A stretch of DNA of 64,000 bases from Georgenia soli (GTDB taxonomy: Bacteria > Actinomycetota > Actinomycetes > Actinomycetales > Actinomycetaceae). The position numbers and the translations under genes are program-made. Each line of letters starts with the position of its first letter. Position 1 is the stretch's first letter. Positions 35,482 to 43,682 of this stretch are shown here, one piece after another. Under the pieces are notes generated by a model. It was not told the origin of the DNA and searched no databases. It saw only the letters and a program-made list of their open reading frames with translations. The DNA is taken from positions 3,100,001-3,164,000 of the forward strand of contig NZ_PDJI01000004.1 of NCBI RefSeq assembly GCF_002563695.1. Direction: 5' to 3'.

Positions 35482-36396
35482 GTGCGACTTCGGTTCGTCC
35501 TCTCCCAGACCTTCCAGGGCCTCTCCCGGAACCTGGCCATGACCGTCTCGGTCATCCTCGTCACCTTCGTCTCCCTGACGTTCGTGGGCGCGGCCGCCCT
35601 CCTGCAGATCCAGGTCGGCAACCTCAAGAACGACTGGTACGACAAGGTCGAGGTCTCCGCGTTCATGTGCCCGGCCAGCTCAGCGACCCCGGCCTGCGCC
35701 GGCGGCGAGGCCACCCAGGAGCAGATCGACGCCATCGGTGACCTGCTGGCGTCGGAGAGCATGACGCCCTACGTGGACGAGGTCTACCTGGAGTCCAAGG
35801 AGGACGCCTTCGAGGCGTTCCAGGAGCAGATGGCGGACACGGTGTGGGCCCAGTCCCTGACCGTGGAGCAGATGCAGGTCTCCTACCGGGTCAAGCTCGT
35901 CGACCCGGAGCAGTACCAGATCGTCGCCGACGAGCTCGAGGGGCGTCCCGGCGTCGAGGTCGTGGTGGACCAGCGTGAGCAGCTCGAGCCGCTCTTCCTG
36001 GTCCTCAACCGCACCACCCTGCTCTCCGTGGGGCTCGGCGGGGTCATGATCGTCACCGCTGTCCTGCTCATCACGACGACGATCCGGCTCTCCGCGATGT
36101 CGCGGCGCCGGGAGACCGGCATCATGCGCCTCGTCGGCGCCTCGAACCTCTTCATCCAGCTGCCGTTCATGCTCGAGGGCGCGATCGCCGCGCTGATCGG
36201 TGCGGCGCTCTCCGTCGGGGGGCTCCTCCTGGGCGTGAGGTACCTGGTGGAGGACTGGCTCGCCTCCTCCACCCCGTGGGTGCAGTTCGTCGACACCGGT
36301 GACGTGCTGACCGTCGCCCCGTTCCTCGTCCTCGCCGCGATCCTCCTCGCCGGCATCAGCTCGATCGTGACCCTCGGTCGCTACACGAAGGTGTGA
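35482..36396 (+). CDS. ftsX: Cell-division membrane protein FtsX
   Basis: The 304-residue protein has an N-terminal membrane helix (AMTVSVILVTFVSLTFVGAAAL), an extracellular loop domain (about residues 50-170) with a Cys pair (MCPASSATPACAGG), and a FtsX-type C-terminal permease domain of three helices (TTLLSVGLGGVMIVTAVLLI, LIGAALSVGGLLLGVRYL). The loop likely contacts the M23 protein encoded next. Translation starts 9 bases after ftsE; it belongs to the same operon. Confidence 0.95.
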   Translation: MRLRFVLSQTFQGLSRNLAMTVSVILVTFVSLTFVGAAALLQIQVGNLKNDWYDKVEVSAFMCPASSATPACAGGEATQEQIDAIGDLLASESMTPYVDEVYLESKEDAFEAFQEQMADTVWAQSLTVEQMQVSYRVKLVDPEQYQIVADELEGRPGVEVVVDQREQLEPLFLVLNRTTLLSVGLGGVMIVTAVLLITTTIRLSAMSRRRETGIMRLVGASNLFIQLPFMLEGAIAALIGAALSVGGLLLGVRYLVEDWLASSTPWVQFVDTGDVLTVAPFLVLAAILLAGISSIVTLGRYTKV

Positions 36397-36397
36397 G

Positions 36398-37813
36398 GTG
36401 AAACCCGTGCGCCGTCCTTCCCCCGGCCTGACGGACAGACTTGCCCGACGCCCGCTGCGGGCGATCGGGTCGGCGCTGGCCGCCGCGCTCGTGGCGCTGA
36501 GCCTCGGCGCCGTCGGCACGGTGGCGCACGCCGACAACCGGGACGATCTGGTGCGCGAGCGGGAGCGCAACGCCGCCGAGCGCGAGAAGGTCGAGTCCTC
36601 CCTCGAGGGCGTCGACGCCGACCTCGCCGAGACCTACCTCAAGCTCGAGGACGCCAAGGCCCAGCTGCCGGTCGCCCAGCAGAAGCTCGCCGCCGCCGAG
36701 GAGGCGCTGGCCGCCGCCGAGCGCAAGCAGGAGCAGGTCGCGGGGAGGCTGGAGCTGGCCGAGGCCGAGTCCGCCTCCCTCGAGGCCGACATCGCGGCCG
36801 GCGAGGAGCAGATCGACTCCACCCGCGCCGCCATGGGCGAGCTCGCCCGCAGCACCTACCGCGGCGACAACGCGGTCAGCACCCTCGAGGTCGTCCTCGA
36901 CTCCGCCTCCACCGACGACTTCCTCCAGAGCTACGCCGTCATGGGCTCGGCGGTGCGCTCCCAGACCCAGGTCCTCGACGACCTCGAGACCGCCTCCGCC
37001 GTCGCCCGCAACCAGCGCGAGCGGCAGGTCGCGGTCACCGAGCGGATCGGCGAGCTCAAGGCCGAGGCGGACGCCGCCGTCGTCGCCGCCGACGAGGCGC
37101 GCGCCGAGGCCGCCGAGCACAAGGCCGAGATCGAGAAGATCCAGGCCGACATGACCGCGCTGTCCGCGCGGCTGGAGGACCAGAAGAAGCAGTACGCCGG
37201 GCAGCTCGCCGAGCTCGAGGCGGACAGCGCCGAGCTGGCCCGCGAGATCGCGCGCATCGACGAGGAGAACCGCCGCAAGGCGGAGGAGGAGCGGCGCCGG
37301 CGCGAGGCCCAGGAGGCCGCCCGGCGGGCCGCCGCGTCGCGGGCGCAGCAGTCCCGGCCCGCCCCGGCACCGGCCGCGCCGGCCCCGGCCCCCGCGTCGA
37401 GCAACTTCCTCGCCCCGCCCGTGCCGAACCTCTACGTGACGTCGCCCTACGGCTACCGGGTGTACCCGATCACCGGCGGCTGGTTCATGCACAACGGCGT
37501 CGACCTGCGCTCCGCCTGCGGCAACCCGCAGTACGCCTCGGCCGGCGGCACGGTGGTGGGGGTGCGTGGCGCGTACGGCAACGGCACGCACGGCAACCAG
37601 GTGCTCATCAACCACGGCGTCGTCGGCGGGAACTCCTACGTGACGGTCTACAACCACCTCTCCCGGTTCGCCGTCAGCCAGGGCCAGCCGGTCTCCCAGG
37701 GGCAGACCATCGGCTACACCGGCGCCACCGGCAACGTCACGGGCTGCCACGTCCACTTCGAGGTCTGGAAGAACGGGTCCACGATCGACCCGATGACGCT
37801 GCCCGGGTTCTGA
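36398..37813 (+). CDS. M23-family murein hydrolase or EnvC-like activator with coiled coil
   Basis: The 471-residue protein has a signal segment (AIGSALAAALVALSLGAVGTVAHAD), about 250 residues of coiled coil in Glu/Lys/Ala heptads, a Pro/Ala linker (PAPAPAAPAPAPASS), and a C-terminal LytM/M23 domain. The zinc ligands look intact: H365-x3-D369 (HNGVD) and H451-x-H453 (CHVHFEVW). It follows ftsX directly. By analogy with EnvC and RipC-type partners it is probably driven by FtsEX, but whether it is an enzyme itself or an activator cannot be told; the intact ligands favour an enzyme. Confidence 0.9.
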   Translation: MKPVRRPSPGLTDRLARRPLRAIGSALAAALVALSLGAVGTVAHADNRDDLVRERERNAAEREKVESSLEGVDADLAETYLKLEDAKAQLPVAQQKLAAAEEALAAAERKQEQVAGRLELAEAESASLEADIAAGEEQIDSTRAAMGELARSTYRGDNAVSTLEVVLDSASTDDFLQSYAVMGSAVRSQTQVLDDLETASAVARNQRERQVAVTERIGELKAEADAAVVAADEARAEAAEHKAEIEKIQADMTALSARLEDQKKQYAGQLAELEADSAELAREIARIDEENRRKAEEERRRREAQEAARRAAASRAQQSRPAPAPAAPAPAPASSNFLAPPVPNLYVTSPYGYRVYPITGGWFMHNGVDLRSACGNPQYASAGGTVVGVRGAYGNGTHGNQVLINHGVVGGNSYVTVYNHLSRFAVSQGQPVSQGQTIGYTGATGNVTGCHVHFEVWKNGSTIDPMTLPGF

Positions 37814-37817
37814 CCGT

Positions 37818-38837
37818 TCAGAGGTACTCGTCCAGCCGGACGAACCGGTACCCGAGCGCCCGCAGTCCCTCGACGACCTCGGGCAGGGCGTCGGCGTCCA
37901 GGGTGGAGCCGTCCGTGGGGTTCGCGCCCACGTGCATGAGCACGATCTGCCCCGGCCGCGCGCTGCCGAGCACGCGGTCGCGCACGGAGGCGACCGACGT
38001 CCCGCCGGAGGTGCCCTGCCAGCCCAGGGTGTCCACCGTCCAGCGGAAGGGGACGTACCCGGCGTCGTTCACCACGCTCACGTCCAGCGGCGTGCGCGAG
38101 CCGTAGGGAAACCGGAAGTACGGGCGCGTGGTCCGGCCCGTCTGTGCCCGGATCGCCTCGTCGGCGCGCTCGAGCTGGGCGCGGACGGCCTCGTTCGTCA
38201 GCTGCGGGAACGCCGGGTGGGTGTCGGAGTGGTTGCCCACGAGGTGCCCGCCGGCGGCGATCTGCCGCACCGCGGCGGGGAACGAGCGGGCGAACTCGCC
38301 GGTCACGAAGAACGTCGCGGGCACGTCGTCACGGTCCAGCGTCCCGAGGATGTCCGCGACCGCGGTGCCGGACGCGCCGCCGTCGAAGGTCAGCGCCACC
38401 ACGCGCTCCGACGTGGGCAGCACCTCCACGTCCTGCCCCCGCCAGGACGCCGGCACGTGGGATGGCGCCGGAGTGGACGAACTCGACGGCGGCGCGGCGG
38501 TTGCCGGCGGAGTGGACGGCGACGCGGTGGTAGGGGAGGGGCTCGACGGTGACGCGGCGGTTGCCGGCGGGGTGGACGGCGACGCGGTGGTAGGGGACGG
38601 GCTCGACGGCGACGCGGCGGTTGCCGGCGGGGTGGACGGCGGAGCGGCCGGAGGGGAGGTCGACGGCGGAGCCGGGGTCTGCGTCGTCGTGGCGGCCGTC
38701 GGTGTCGGGGCTCGCGAGGTCCCGCCGTCACGGACCGGGGCTCCGGCGCACGCCGCCAGGACGCACAGCGCCGCCGCGGCGGTGAGGGCCCGCCGCACCG
38801 TTCGGCCGTCGCGCGCCGGGCGCCCCGCTGCCGTCAT
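37818..38837 (-). CDS. Polysaccharide deacetylase-like lipoprotein, altered motif
   Basis: The 339-residue protein has a lipobox (VLAACAG) and a long Ser/Thr/Pro linker (about residues 35-128) made of 20-residue repeats, then a NodB-type carbohydrate esterase domain. Motif 1 is TFDGG rather than TFDDG, so the second metal-binding Asp is Gly; motif 2 NHSDTHP is normal and RFPYGSR gives motif 3. The last motif is ILMHVG rather than the common ILLHD. It may use an altered site or be inactive. It converges with the M23 gene and is a likely cell-wall or wall-polymer enzyme. Confidence 0.75.
   Translation of the reverse strand: MTAAGRPARDGRTVRRALTAAAALCVLAACAGAPVRDGGTSRAPTPTAATTTQTPAPPSTSPPAAPPSTPPATAASPSSPSPTTASPSTPPATAASPSSPSPTTASPSTPPATAAPPSSSSTPAPSHVPASWRGQDVEVLPTSERVVALTFDGGASGTAVADILGTLDRDDVPATFFVTGEFARSFPAAVRQIAAGGHLVGNHSDTHPAFPQLTNEAVRAQLERADEAIRAQTGRTTRPYFRFPYGSRTPLDVSVVNDAGYVPFRWTVDTLGWQGTSGGTSVASVRDRVLGSARPGQIVLMHVGANPTDGSTLDADALPEVVEGLRALGYRFVRLDEYL
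38481..38640. repeat. 60-bp repeat inside the deacetylase linker
   Basis: Two nearly identical 60-bp copies at 38521-38580 and 38581-38640 (two mismatches) plus a shorter partial copy at 38481-38520 encode the STPPATAASPSSP-type linker. Being in frame, copy-number change would shorten or lengthen the linker by 20 residues. Confidence 0.85.
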
Positions 38838-38963
38838 GGGGCCGATTCTGCGCGCGGCCCCGGGCGCTGTCCGCCTCCTCCGGTACCGGTTCGGTCACGG
38901 TTACGGGGCGCCTGCGCCCGGCTCCCTGCCCCGTGGCGCCGGCCGAGTGCGCGGCAGCCGGCG

Positions 38964-39338
38964 TCAGTAGCCGCGCAGCCGCTCGATCTCGCGGCGCTCG
39001 CGCTTGGTCGGGCGGCCGGCGCCACGATCGCGCCGGGGCACGGCGAAGACGTCGCGGGGGAGCGGCTCGGGGCTGCGGTCGATCATCGCGGTCGCCGCCA
39101 CCGGGGCCCCGACGCGCTTGACCATCACCTTGCGCACCTCGAGCACCCGCAGGCGCTCCCCGCCGCGCACGACGACCTCGTCGCCGACGCCCACGCTGGT
39201 GGCCGGCTTGGCCCGCTCGCCGTTGACGCGCACATGCCCGGCGCGGCACGCGGCGGTGGCCAGCGACCGGCTCTTGAACAGCCGCACGGCCCACAGCCAG
39301 GCATCCACGCGGGCCGAGGCGGGGGCGTCCGTGGTCAC
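38964..39338 (-). CDS. hslR: Hsp15-like S4 RNA-binding protein
   Basis: The 124-residue protein is an S4 domain (RVDAWLWAVRLFKSRSLATAACRAG) followed by GHVRVNGERAKPATSVGVGDEVVV and a short basic tail, as in Hsp15. Hsp15 binds stalled 50S-peptidyl-tRNA complexes and helps recycle ribosomes. It stands alone on this strand, between the deacetylase and DUF58 genes. Confidence 0.85.
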   Translation of the reverse strand: MTTDAPASARVDAWLWAVRLFKSRSLATAACRAGHVRVNGERAKPATSVGVGDEVVVRGGERLRVLEVRKVMVKRVGAPVAATAMIDRSPEPLPRDVFAVPRRDRGAGRPTKRERREIERLRGY

Positions 39339-39394
39339 CCTCCGAGCCTACGTCGGTCCGGCATGCCCCAGCGGCTCACAGCCGCCTCAGCGGC

Positions 39395-40687
39395 TCACAG
39401 CCGGCCGGCGGCCTTGAGCGCGAGGTAGGTGTCCGCCAGGGCCGGGGCCAGGTCGTCCGGCGCGGCCTCGACCACCTCCACCCCGCGCCGACGCAGCCGC
39501 AGCGCCACGGCGTCGCGCTCGAGCTCGCCGCGCTCGGCGGCCGCCGCGTCGAAGATCGCGTCCGAGGTCGACCGGTCCGCCCGCAGCGCCGCCACCTCCG
39601 GGTCCGACGCCGAGGCGAGGACGACGGTGTGGTCCGCCGTCAGGGCCTGCGCCACCGGCAGCAGGCCGGAGGTCACCGCGGAAGGCTCCAGCGCGCTGAG
39701 CAGCACCACGAGCGCCCGCTGGGACAGCGTGTCGCGCACGACCTGCGTGACGGTCGTCCAGCTGATCTCCACCAGCGAGGGCTCCAGCGGCGCCATCGCC
39801 TGGGCCATGGCGCTCATGAGCCGGGCGCCCTGCTCACCGGCCACCCGGGCGCGCACCTGGTTGTCGACGGCGACGAGGTCGACGCGGTCCCCGGCGCGGG
39901 AGGCCAGCGCCGCGAGCAGCAGCGCCGCCTCGATCTGGGCGTCCAGGCGCGGGGCGTCGCCGAGCCGGGAGGCGGACAGCCGGGCGGTGTCCAGCACGAT
40001 GAGCACCCGCCGGTCCCGCTCGGGCCGCCAGGTGCGCACCACGACGTCACCGCGGCGGGCGGTCGCCCGCCAGTCGATCGCCCGGACGTCGTCGCCGATG
40101 ACGTACTCGCGCAGCGAGTCGAACTCGGTGCCCTGCCCGCGCACGAGCACGGCCGTGCGCCCGTCCATCTCCCGCAGCCGCGCCAGCCGCGACGGCAGGT
40201 GGCGGCGCGAGGAGAACGCGGGCAGCACCCGCAGCGCCGCCGGCGCGGCCAGCGACGCCTGGCGGGCGGCCAGGCCCAGGGGACCGAAGGACCGCACGGT
40301 CACGAGGTCCGCCGGCCGGTCCCCGCGGCGCGACGGCACCAGCGCGGTCCGGACCCGCCGCCGCTCGCCCGCCGGCACGGTCACCCGGTGGCGGTTGCGG
40401 GCCGCCCCGGCCGACGGCGGCCAGGCGTCGCGCACGAGCGCCCGCAGCGTCCGCGGGCCGGGGTTGGTCACGGTAAGCGTGGACGCCGTCGGCTCGCCGA
40501 GCCGCACCGACGCCGGCACCGAGCGGACCACCTCCACGCGCTTCGGGGAGGCGGCCAGGACGGTGTCGACGACGCAGGCGAGGACCACCAGGGCCACCCA
40601 CAGCCACAGCGTCAGCGGGCGCGGCCACAGCAGCACCGGCACGACGCCGGCGGCCGTGAGGAGCGCCGCGCGGGTGGTGGGGATCAT
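39395..40687 (-). CDS. DUF58 (VWA-like) protein of the MoxR cluster
   Basis: The 430-residue protein has two N-terminal membrane helices (LLTAAGVVPVLLWPR; LWLWVALVVLACVVDTV), a beta-rich middle, and a DUF58 C-terminal region with FDSLREYVIGDDVRAIDWRATARRGDVVVRTW and a VWA-like VLDTA segment. It is the usual partner of MoxR ATPases and may be the target of MoxR remodelling in envelope stress or peptidoglycan processes. The ATG overlaps the moxR stop (ATGA). Confidence 0.88.
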   Translation of the reverse strand: MIPTTRAALLTAAGVVPVLLWPRPLTLWLWVALVVLACVVDTVLAASPKRVEVVRSVPASVRLGEPTASTLTVTNPGPRTLRALVRDAWPPSAGAARNRHRVTVPAGERRRVRTALVPSRRGDRPADLVTVRSFGPLGLAARQASLAAPAALRVLPAFSSRRHLPSRLARLREMDGRTAVLVRGQGTEFDSLREYVIGDDVRAIDWRATARRGDVVVRTWRPERDRRVLIVLDTARLSASRLGDAPRLDAQIEAALLLAALASRAGDRVDLVAVDNQVRARVAGEQGARLMSAMAQAMAPLEPSLVEISWTTVTQVVRDTLSQRALVVLLSALEPSAVTSGLLPVAQALTADHTVVLASASDPEVAALRADRSTSDAIFDAAAAERGELERDAVALRLRRRGVEVVEAAPDDLAPALADTYLALKAAGRL

Positions 40688-41820
40688 CAGCGCGGGACCG
40701 GCACCGAGCCGAGCACGCCGTCCAGCACGGTCTCGGCCGTCACGCCCTCCAGCTCGGCCTCGGCCCGCAGCTGCACCCGGTGGCGCAGGGTCGGGTGCGC
40801 GAGGGCCTTGACGTCGTCGGGGGTGACGTAGCCCCGCCCGGAGAGCCACGCCCACGCACGGGAGGTGGCGAGCAGCGCCGTCGCACCGCGGGGCGAGACG
40901 CCGAGCGACAGGGACGGCGAGGTCCGGGTGGCCCGCACCAGGTCGACGATGTAGCCGAGCACCTCCGGCGCCGCCTGGACCTGGGCCACCTCGGCGCGCG
41001 CGGCCGCGACGTCCTCCGGGCCGGCGACGGCCGAGACGCCCGCCGAGGCGAGGTCGCGGGGGTTGAAGTCGTGCGCGTGGCGGTTGAGCACCTCGATCTC
41101 GTCGCGGCGCTCCGGCAGCGGCAGGATCAGCTTGAGGAGGAACCGGTCGAGCTGGGCCTCGGGCAGGGGGTAGGTGCCCTCGTACTCGACCGGGTTCTGC
41201 GTGGCGACGACCATGAAGGGGTCCGGCAGGCGGCGGGGCTCGCCGTCGACGGAGACCTGCCGCTCCTCCATGGCCTCCAGGAGCGAGGCCTGCGTCTTCG
41301 GGGGTGTGCGGTTGATCTCGTCGGCGAGCAGCAGGTTGGTGAAGACCGGCCCCTCGCGGAAGGAGAACTCGGCCGTGCGGGCGTCGTAGACGAGGGAACC
41401 AGTCACGTCGCCGGGCATGAGGTCCGGTGTGAACTGCAGGCGCTTGGTGCCCATCGCGAGCGACGCCGCGAGGGTGCGCACGAGCAGGGTCTTCGCGACG
41501 CCGGGCACGCCCTCGAGCAGCACGTGCCCGCCGCACAGCAGGCCGATGACCAGGCCGGTGACCGCGGCGTCCTGCCCGACGACGGCCTTGCCGACCTCCG
41601 TGCGGAGCGCGCCGAGGCGCCGTCGTGCCTCCGAGTCGACGACCGCCGCGCGAGGCTCGGGGGCCGGGGTGGCCGCGCCGTCGGGGGCCGCGTAGCCGTC
41701 CGGCTGCCCGGGCGCCCCGGCGGGCGAGACGGGCGACGCCGGCACGGCGGGCGGACGGGGTGCGAACCGCGCCTGGTCGTACGGTGCGGACGGCTGCTGG
41801 CCGTACGGGGGGTGGGTCAC
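40687..41820 (-). CDS. MoxR-family AAA ATPase
   Basis: The 377-residue protein has a 60-residue Pro/Ala-rich N-terminal tail, then Walker A GVPGVAKT at 104-111, a Walker B-like LLLADEINRTPPK, and arginine/sensor segments (VVATQNPVEYEGTYPLPEAQLDRF) typical of MoxR. It is a chaperone-like ATPase thought to work with DUF58/VWA proteins. Start and stop codons overlap its neighbours on both sides, so the four-gene minus-strand cluster is one operon. Confidence 0.92.
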   Translation of the reverse strand: MTHPPYGQQPSAPYDQARFAPRPPAVPASPVSPAGAPGQPDGYAAPDGAATPAPEPRAAVVDSEARRRLGALRTEVGKAVVGQDAAVTGLVIGLLCGGHVLLEGVPGVAKTLLVRTLAASLAMGTKRLQFTPDLMPGDVTGSLVYDARTAEFSFREGPVFTNLLLADEINRTPPKTQASLLEAMEERQVSVDGEPRRLPDPFMVVATQNPVEYEGTYPLPEAQLDRFLLKLILPLPERRDEIEVLNRHAHDFNPRDLASAGVSAVAGPEDVAAARAEVAQVQAAPEVLGYIVDLVRATRTSPSLSLGVSPRGATALLATSRAWAWLSGRGYVTPDDVKALAHPTLRHRVQLRAEAELEGVTAETVLDGVLGSVPVPR

Positions 41821-43010
41821 GATCGGTGAACCTCGCTTTCCAGGGCGTCGAGCATGGTGGACAGGGCGAGCAGGCCGCCGTCGTCGGTGGGCGGCGGGCC
41901 GTACAGCACGTCGGAGACGTCGCCGGCCTCCCAGCCGGTGGCCCGGACGACGGCATTGGTCAGGGTGGCGGCGTCGGCCGAGCGGGGCACGCCCAGCGCG
42001 CGGGCCATCCGGCTGGCCGCCCCGGCACGCAGGGCGGCGGCGGCGTGGTCGTGGGCGGCGGAGCGCCGGTACAGGCGCCCCCGCCCGCGGGTGGTCTCGG
42101 CGGACCGCACGACCACCGGCATGACCTCGGTGACCACGCGCCCCAGGCCCCGCGCCCGTCCCACGGCGAGGACGACGACGGCGGCCACCAGCGTCCAGAG
42201 GGCCAGGACGACCGGCCGGGGCAGCGGGGGGACCGCCGCGTCGGTGGTGCCGGAGGTGTCGAGGACGGACGGCAGGTACCAGACCAGGTCCTCGTGGTGG
42301 CCGAGCATCCGCAGCGTCAGGGCCGCGTTGCCGTCGTCGGCCAGGTACTCGTTGGTCATCAGCCGCGCGTCGGCGAGGTAGCGCACGGTGCGCGTCCCGT
42401 CGGACCAGACGGCGTACCCGCCGGCGCCCTCGTCGTCCACCGGGAAGCAGATGACGACGTCGGAGCCGGGCTCGGCCGAGACCGAGCCGGAGGAGAAGGA
42501 GATGCGGGAGGCGGCGCCGGCGTCCGGGTCGGCGCACTGCGCGTGGACCGGGTCGCCCTGGCCGGCGCCGCCCGGCACGAGCGGCACGCCCAGTCCCTCC
42601 AGGTCCGCGAACGCGCTGCCCGCGACGACGAGGTCTGCCCCGGTGCCGGCCAGCTCCGAGCGCTGCTCGGGGGTGAGACGGCGCACGTCCGTGACGAGCA
42701 CGGTGGTCCCCGGGCCGGCGAGGCTGCCCACCTCGGCGAGGGTCGTGGCCTCGTGGACCCGGACACCCTGCTTCTGCAGGATCTGGGCGGCGGCGCGCGC
42801 ACCGCCCGCCTCGGGGTTGTCCGGGGCCAGCGGACGGGACGACGTGCGGCCGCCCACGACGACCGCGAGCAGGGCCAGGCCGACGAACAGGATGGTGACG
42901 ACCACGGCGGCGCGATGACGTCGCCACCACGGGCGGCGTCGTGCCTCCTCCGCGCCCCCGGGGGCGCCGCCGTTCCGGCCCTGAGCCGTCGTCATTTCCA
43001 TCGTGCTCAC
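41817..43010 (-). CDS. DUF4350 membrane protein of the MoxR cluster
   Basis: The 397-residue protein has an N-terminal helix (VVVTILFVGLALLAVVVGG), a DUF4350 extracellular domain with SSRPLAPDNPEAGGARAAAQIL and LVTDVRRLTPEQRS (LTP motif of the family), and a C-terminal helix (LALWTLVAAVVVLAVGRARG) with a cytoplasmic tail. The function is unknown; it is always found with MoxR/DUF58/DUF4129 in these genomes. It starts at GTG 43010, overlapping the DUF4129 stop. Confidence 0.85.
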   Translation of the reverse strand: MSTMEMTTAQGRNGGAPGGAEEARRRPWWRRHRAAVVVTILFVGLALLAVVVGGRTSSRPLAPDNPEAGGARAAAQILQKQGVRVHEATTLAEVGSLAGPGTTVLVTDVRRLTPEQRSELAGTGADLVVAGSAFADLEGLGVPLVPGGAGQGDPVHAQCADPDAGAASRISFSSGSVSAEPGSDVVICFPVDDEGAGGYAVWSDGTRTVRYLADARLMTNEYLADDGNAALTLRMLGHHEDLVWYLPSVLDTSGTTDAAVPPLPRPVVLALWTLVAAVVVLAVGRARGLGRVVTEVMPVVVRSAETTRGRGRLYRRSAAHDHAAAALRAGAASRMARALGVPRSADAATLTNAVVRATGWEAGDVSDVLYGPPPTDDGGLLALSTMLDALESEVHRS

Positions 43011-43681
43011 GAGACCCCCGCCCACCCGGCGTCCACGGCGGCACGGGCACGCTCCGGCCGGGCCGTGCCCACCCGGTCCGCGAGGAGCCGCAGGTCGGTG
43101 TCCTCGCGCTCCCCCGGACTGACGTGGCCGTAGCGGACGTCGTCGAAGAGCCGACCGGCCCGGCCCAGGCCCTCGGCGTGGGCCGGGAGCGCGGCGGCGG
43201 CCAGCGTGGCCGCCTCGTGCGCGGTCAGGCCCGCCCTGTCCTCGAGCACCGCCCGCTCGTCCAGACGGCGGACGATCCCGCGGAACCGCTCGAGCACCGC
43301 GGTCTCCCAGTCGCCACGGCGCGCCGCCGCGTCGGCCGCGGCGAAGAGGTCGGCGCTGGTGCGCTCGTCCTCGAACAGCTCGTGGGAGCCGGCCGCCTCC
43401 GCCACCCGTCGGCGCCGCACCCGGCCGCCGAGCAGCAGGGCCACGACGAGCACACCGGCGAAGGCGAGGACCACGAGGGCGGGGACGACGGCGGGCGGGG
43501 TGACGGCGCCGATGCGTCCGATGCCCTCGAACAGGCCGAGGAACCACTCGCCCAGGCGCTGCAGCAGGCCCGGGTCGTCGGAGTAGATCTGCTTGGCGAG
43601 CTCCTCCTCGGCCCAGCGCTGCGCCTCCGCCGCGTCAGGATCGACGGGCACGCCGAAGAGCGGCACGGGAGTCGGACCCAC
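43007..43681 (-). CDS. DUF4129 membrane protein of the MoxR cluster
   Basis: The 224-residue protein has one central helix (AVVPALVVLAFAGVLVVALLLGG), and a C-terminal DUF4129 region with TAVLERFRGIVRRLDERAVLEDRAGLTAHEAA. Its role is unknown but linked to MoxR clusters. It starts at a GTG 2 bases after the stop of the upstream membrane protein gene and is the first gene of the overlapping four. Confidence 0.85.
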   Translation of the reverse strand: MGPTPVPLFGVPVDPDAAEAQRWAEEELAKQIYSDDPGLLQRLGEWFLGLFEGIGRIGAVTPPAVVPALVVLAFAGVLVVALLLGGRVRRRRVAEAAGSHELFEDERTSADLFAAADAAARRGDWETAVLERFRGIVRRLDERAVLEDRAGLTAHEAATLAAAALPAHAEGLGRAGRLFDDVRYGHVSPGEREDTDLRLLADRVGTARPERARAAVDAGWAGVS

Positions 43682-43682
43682 C

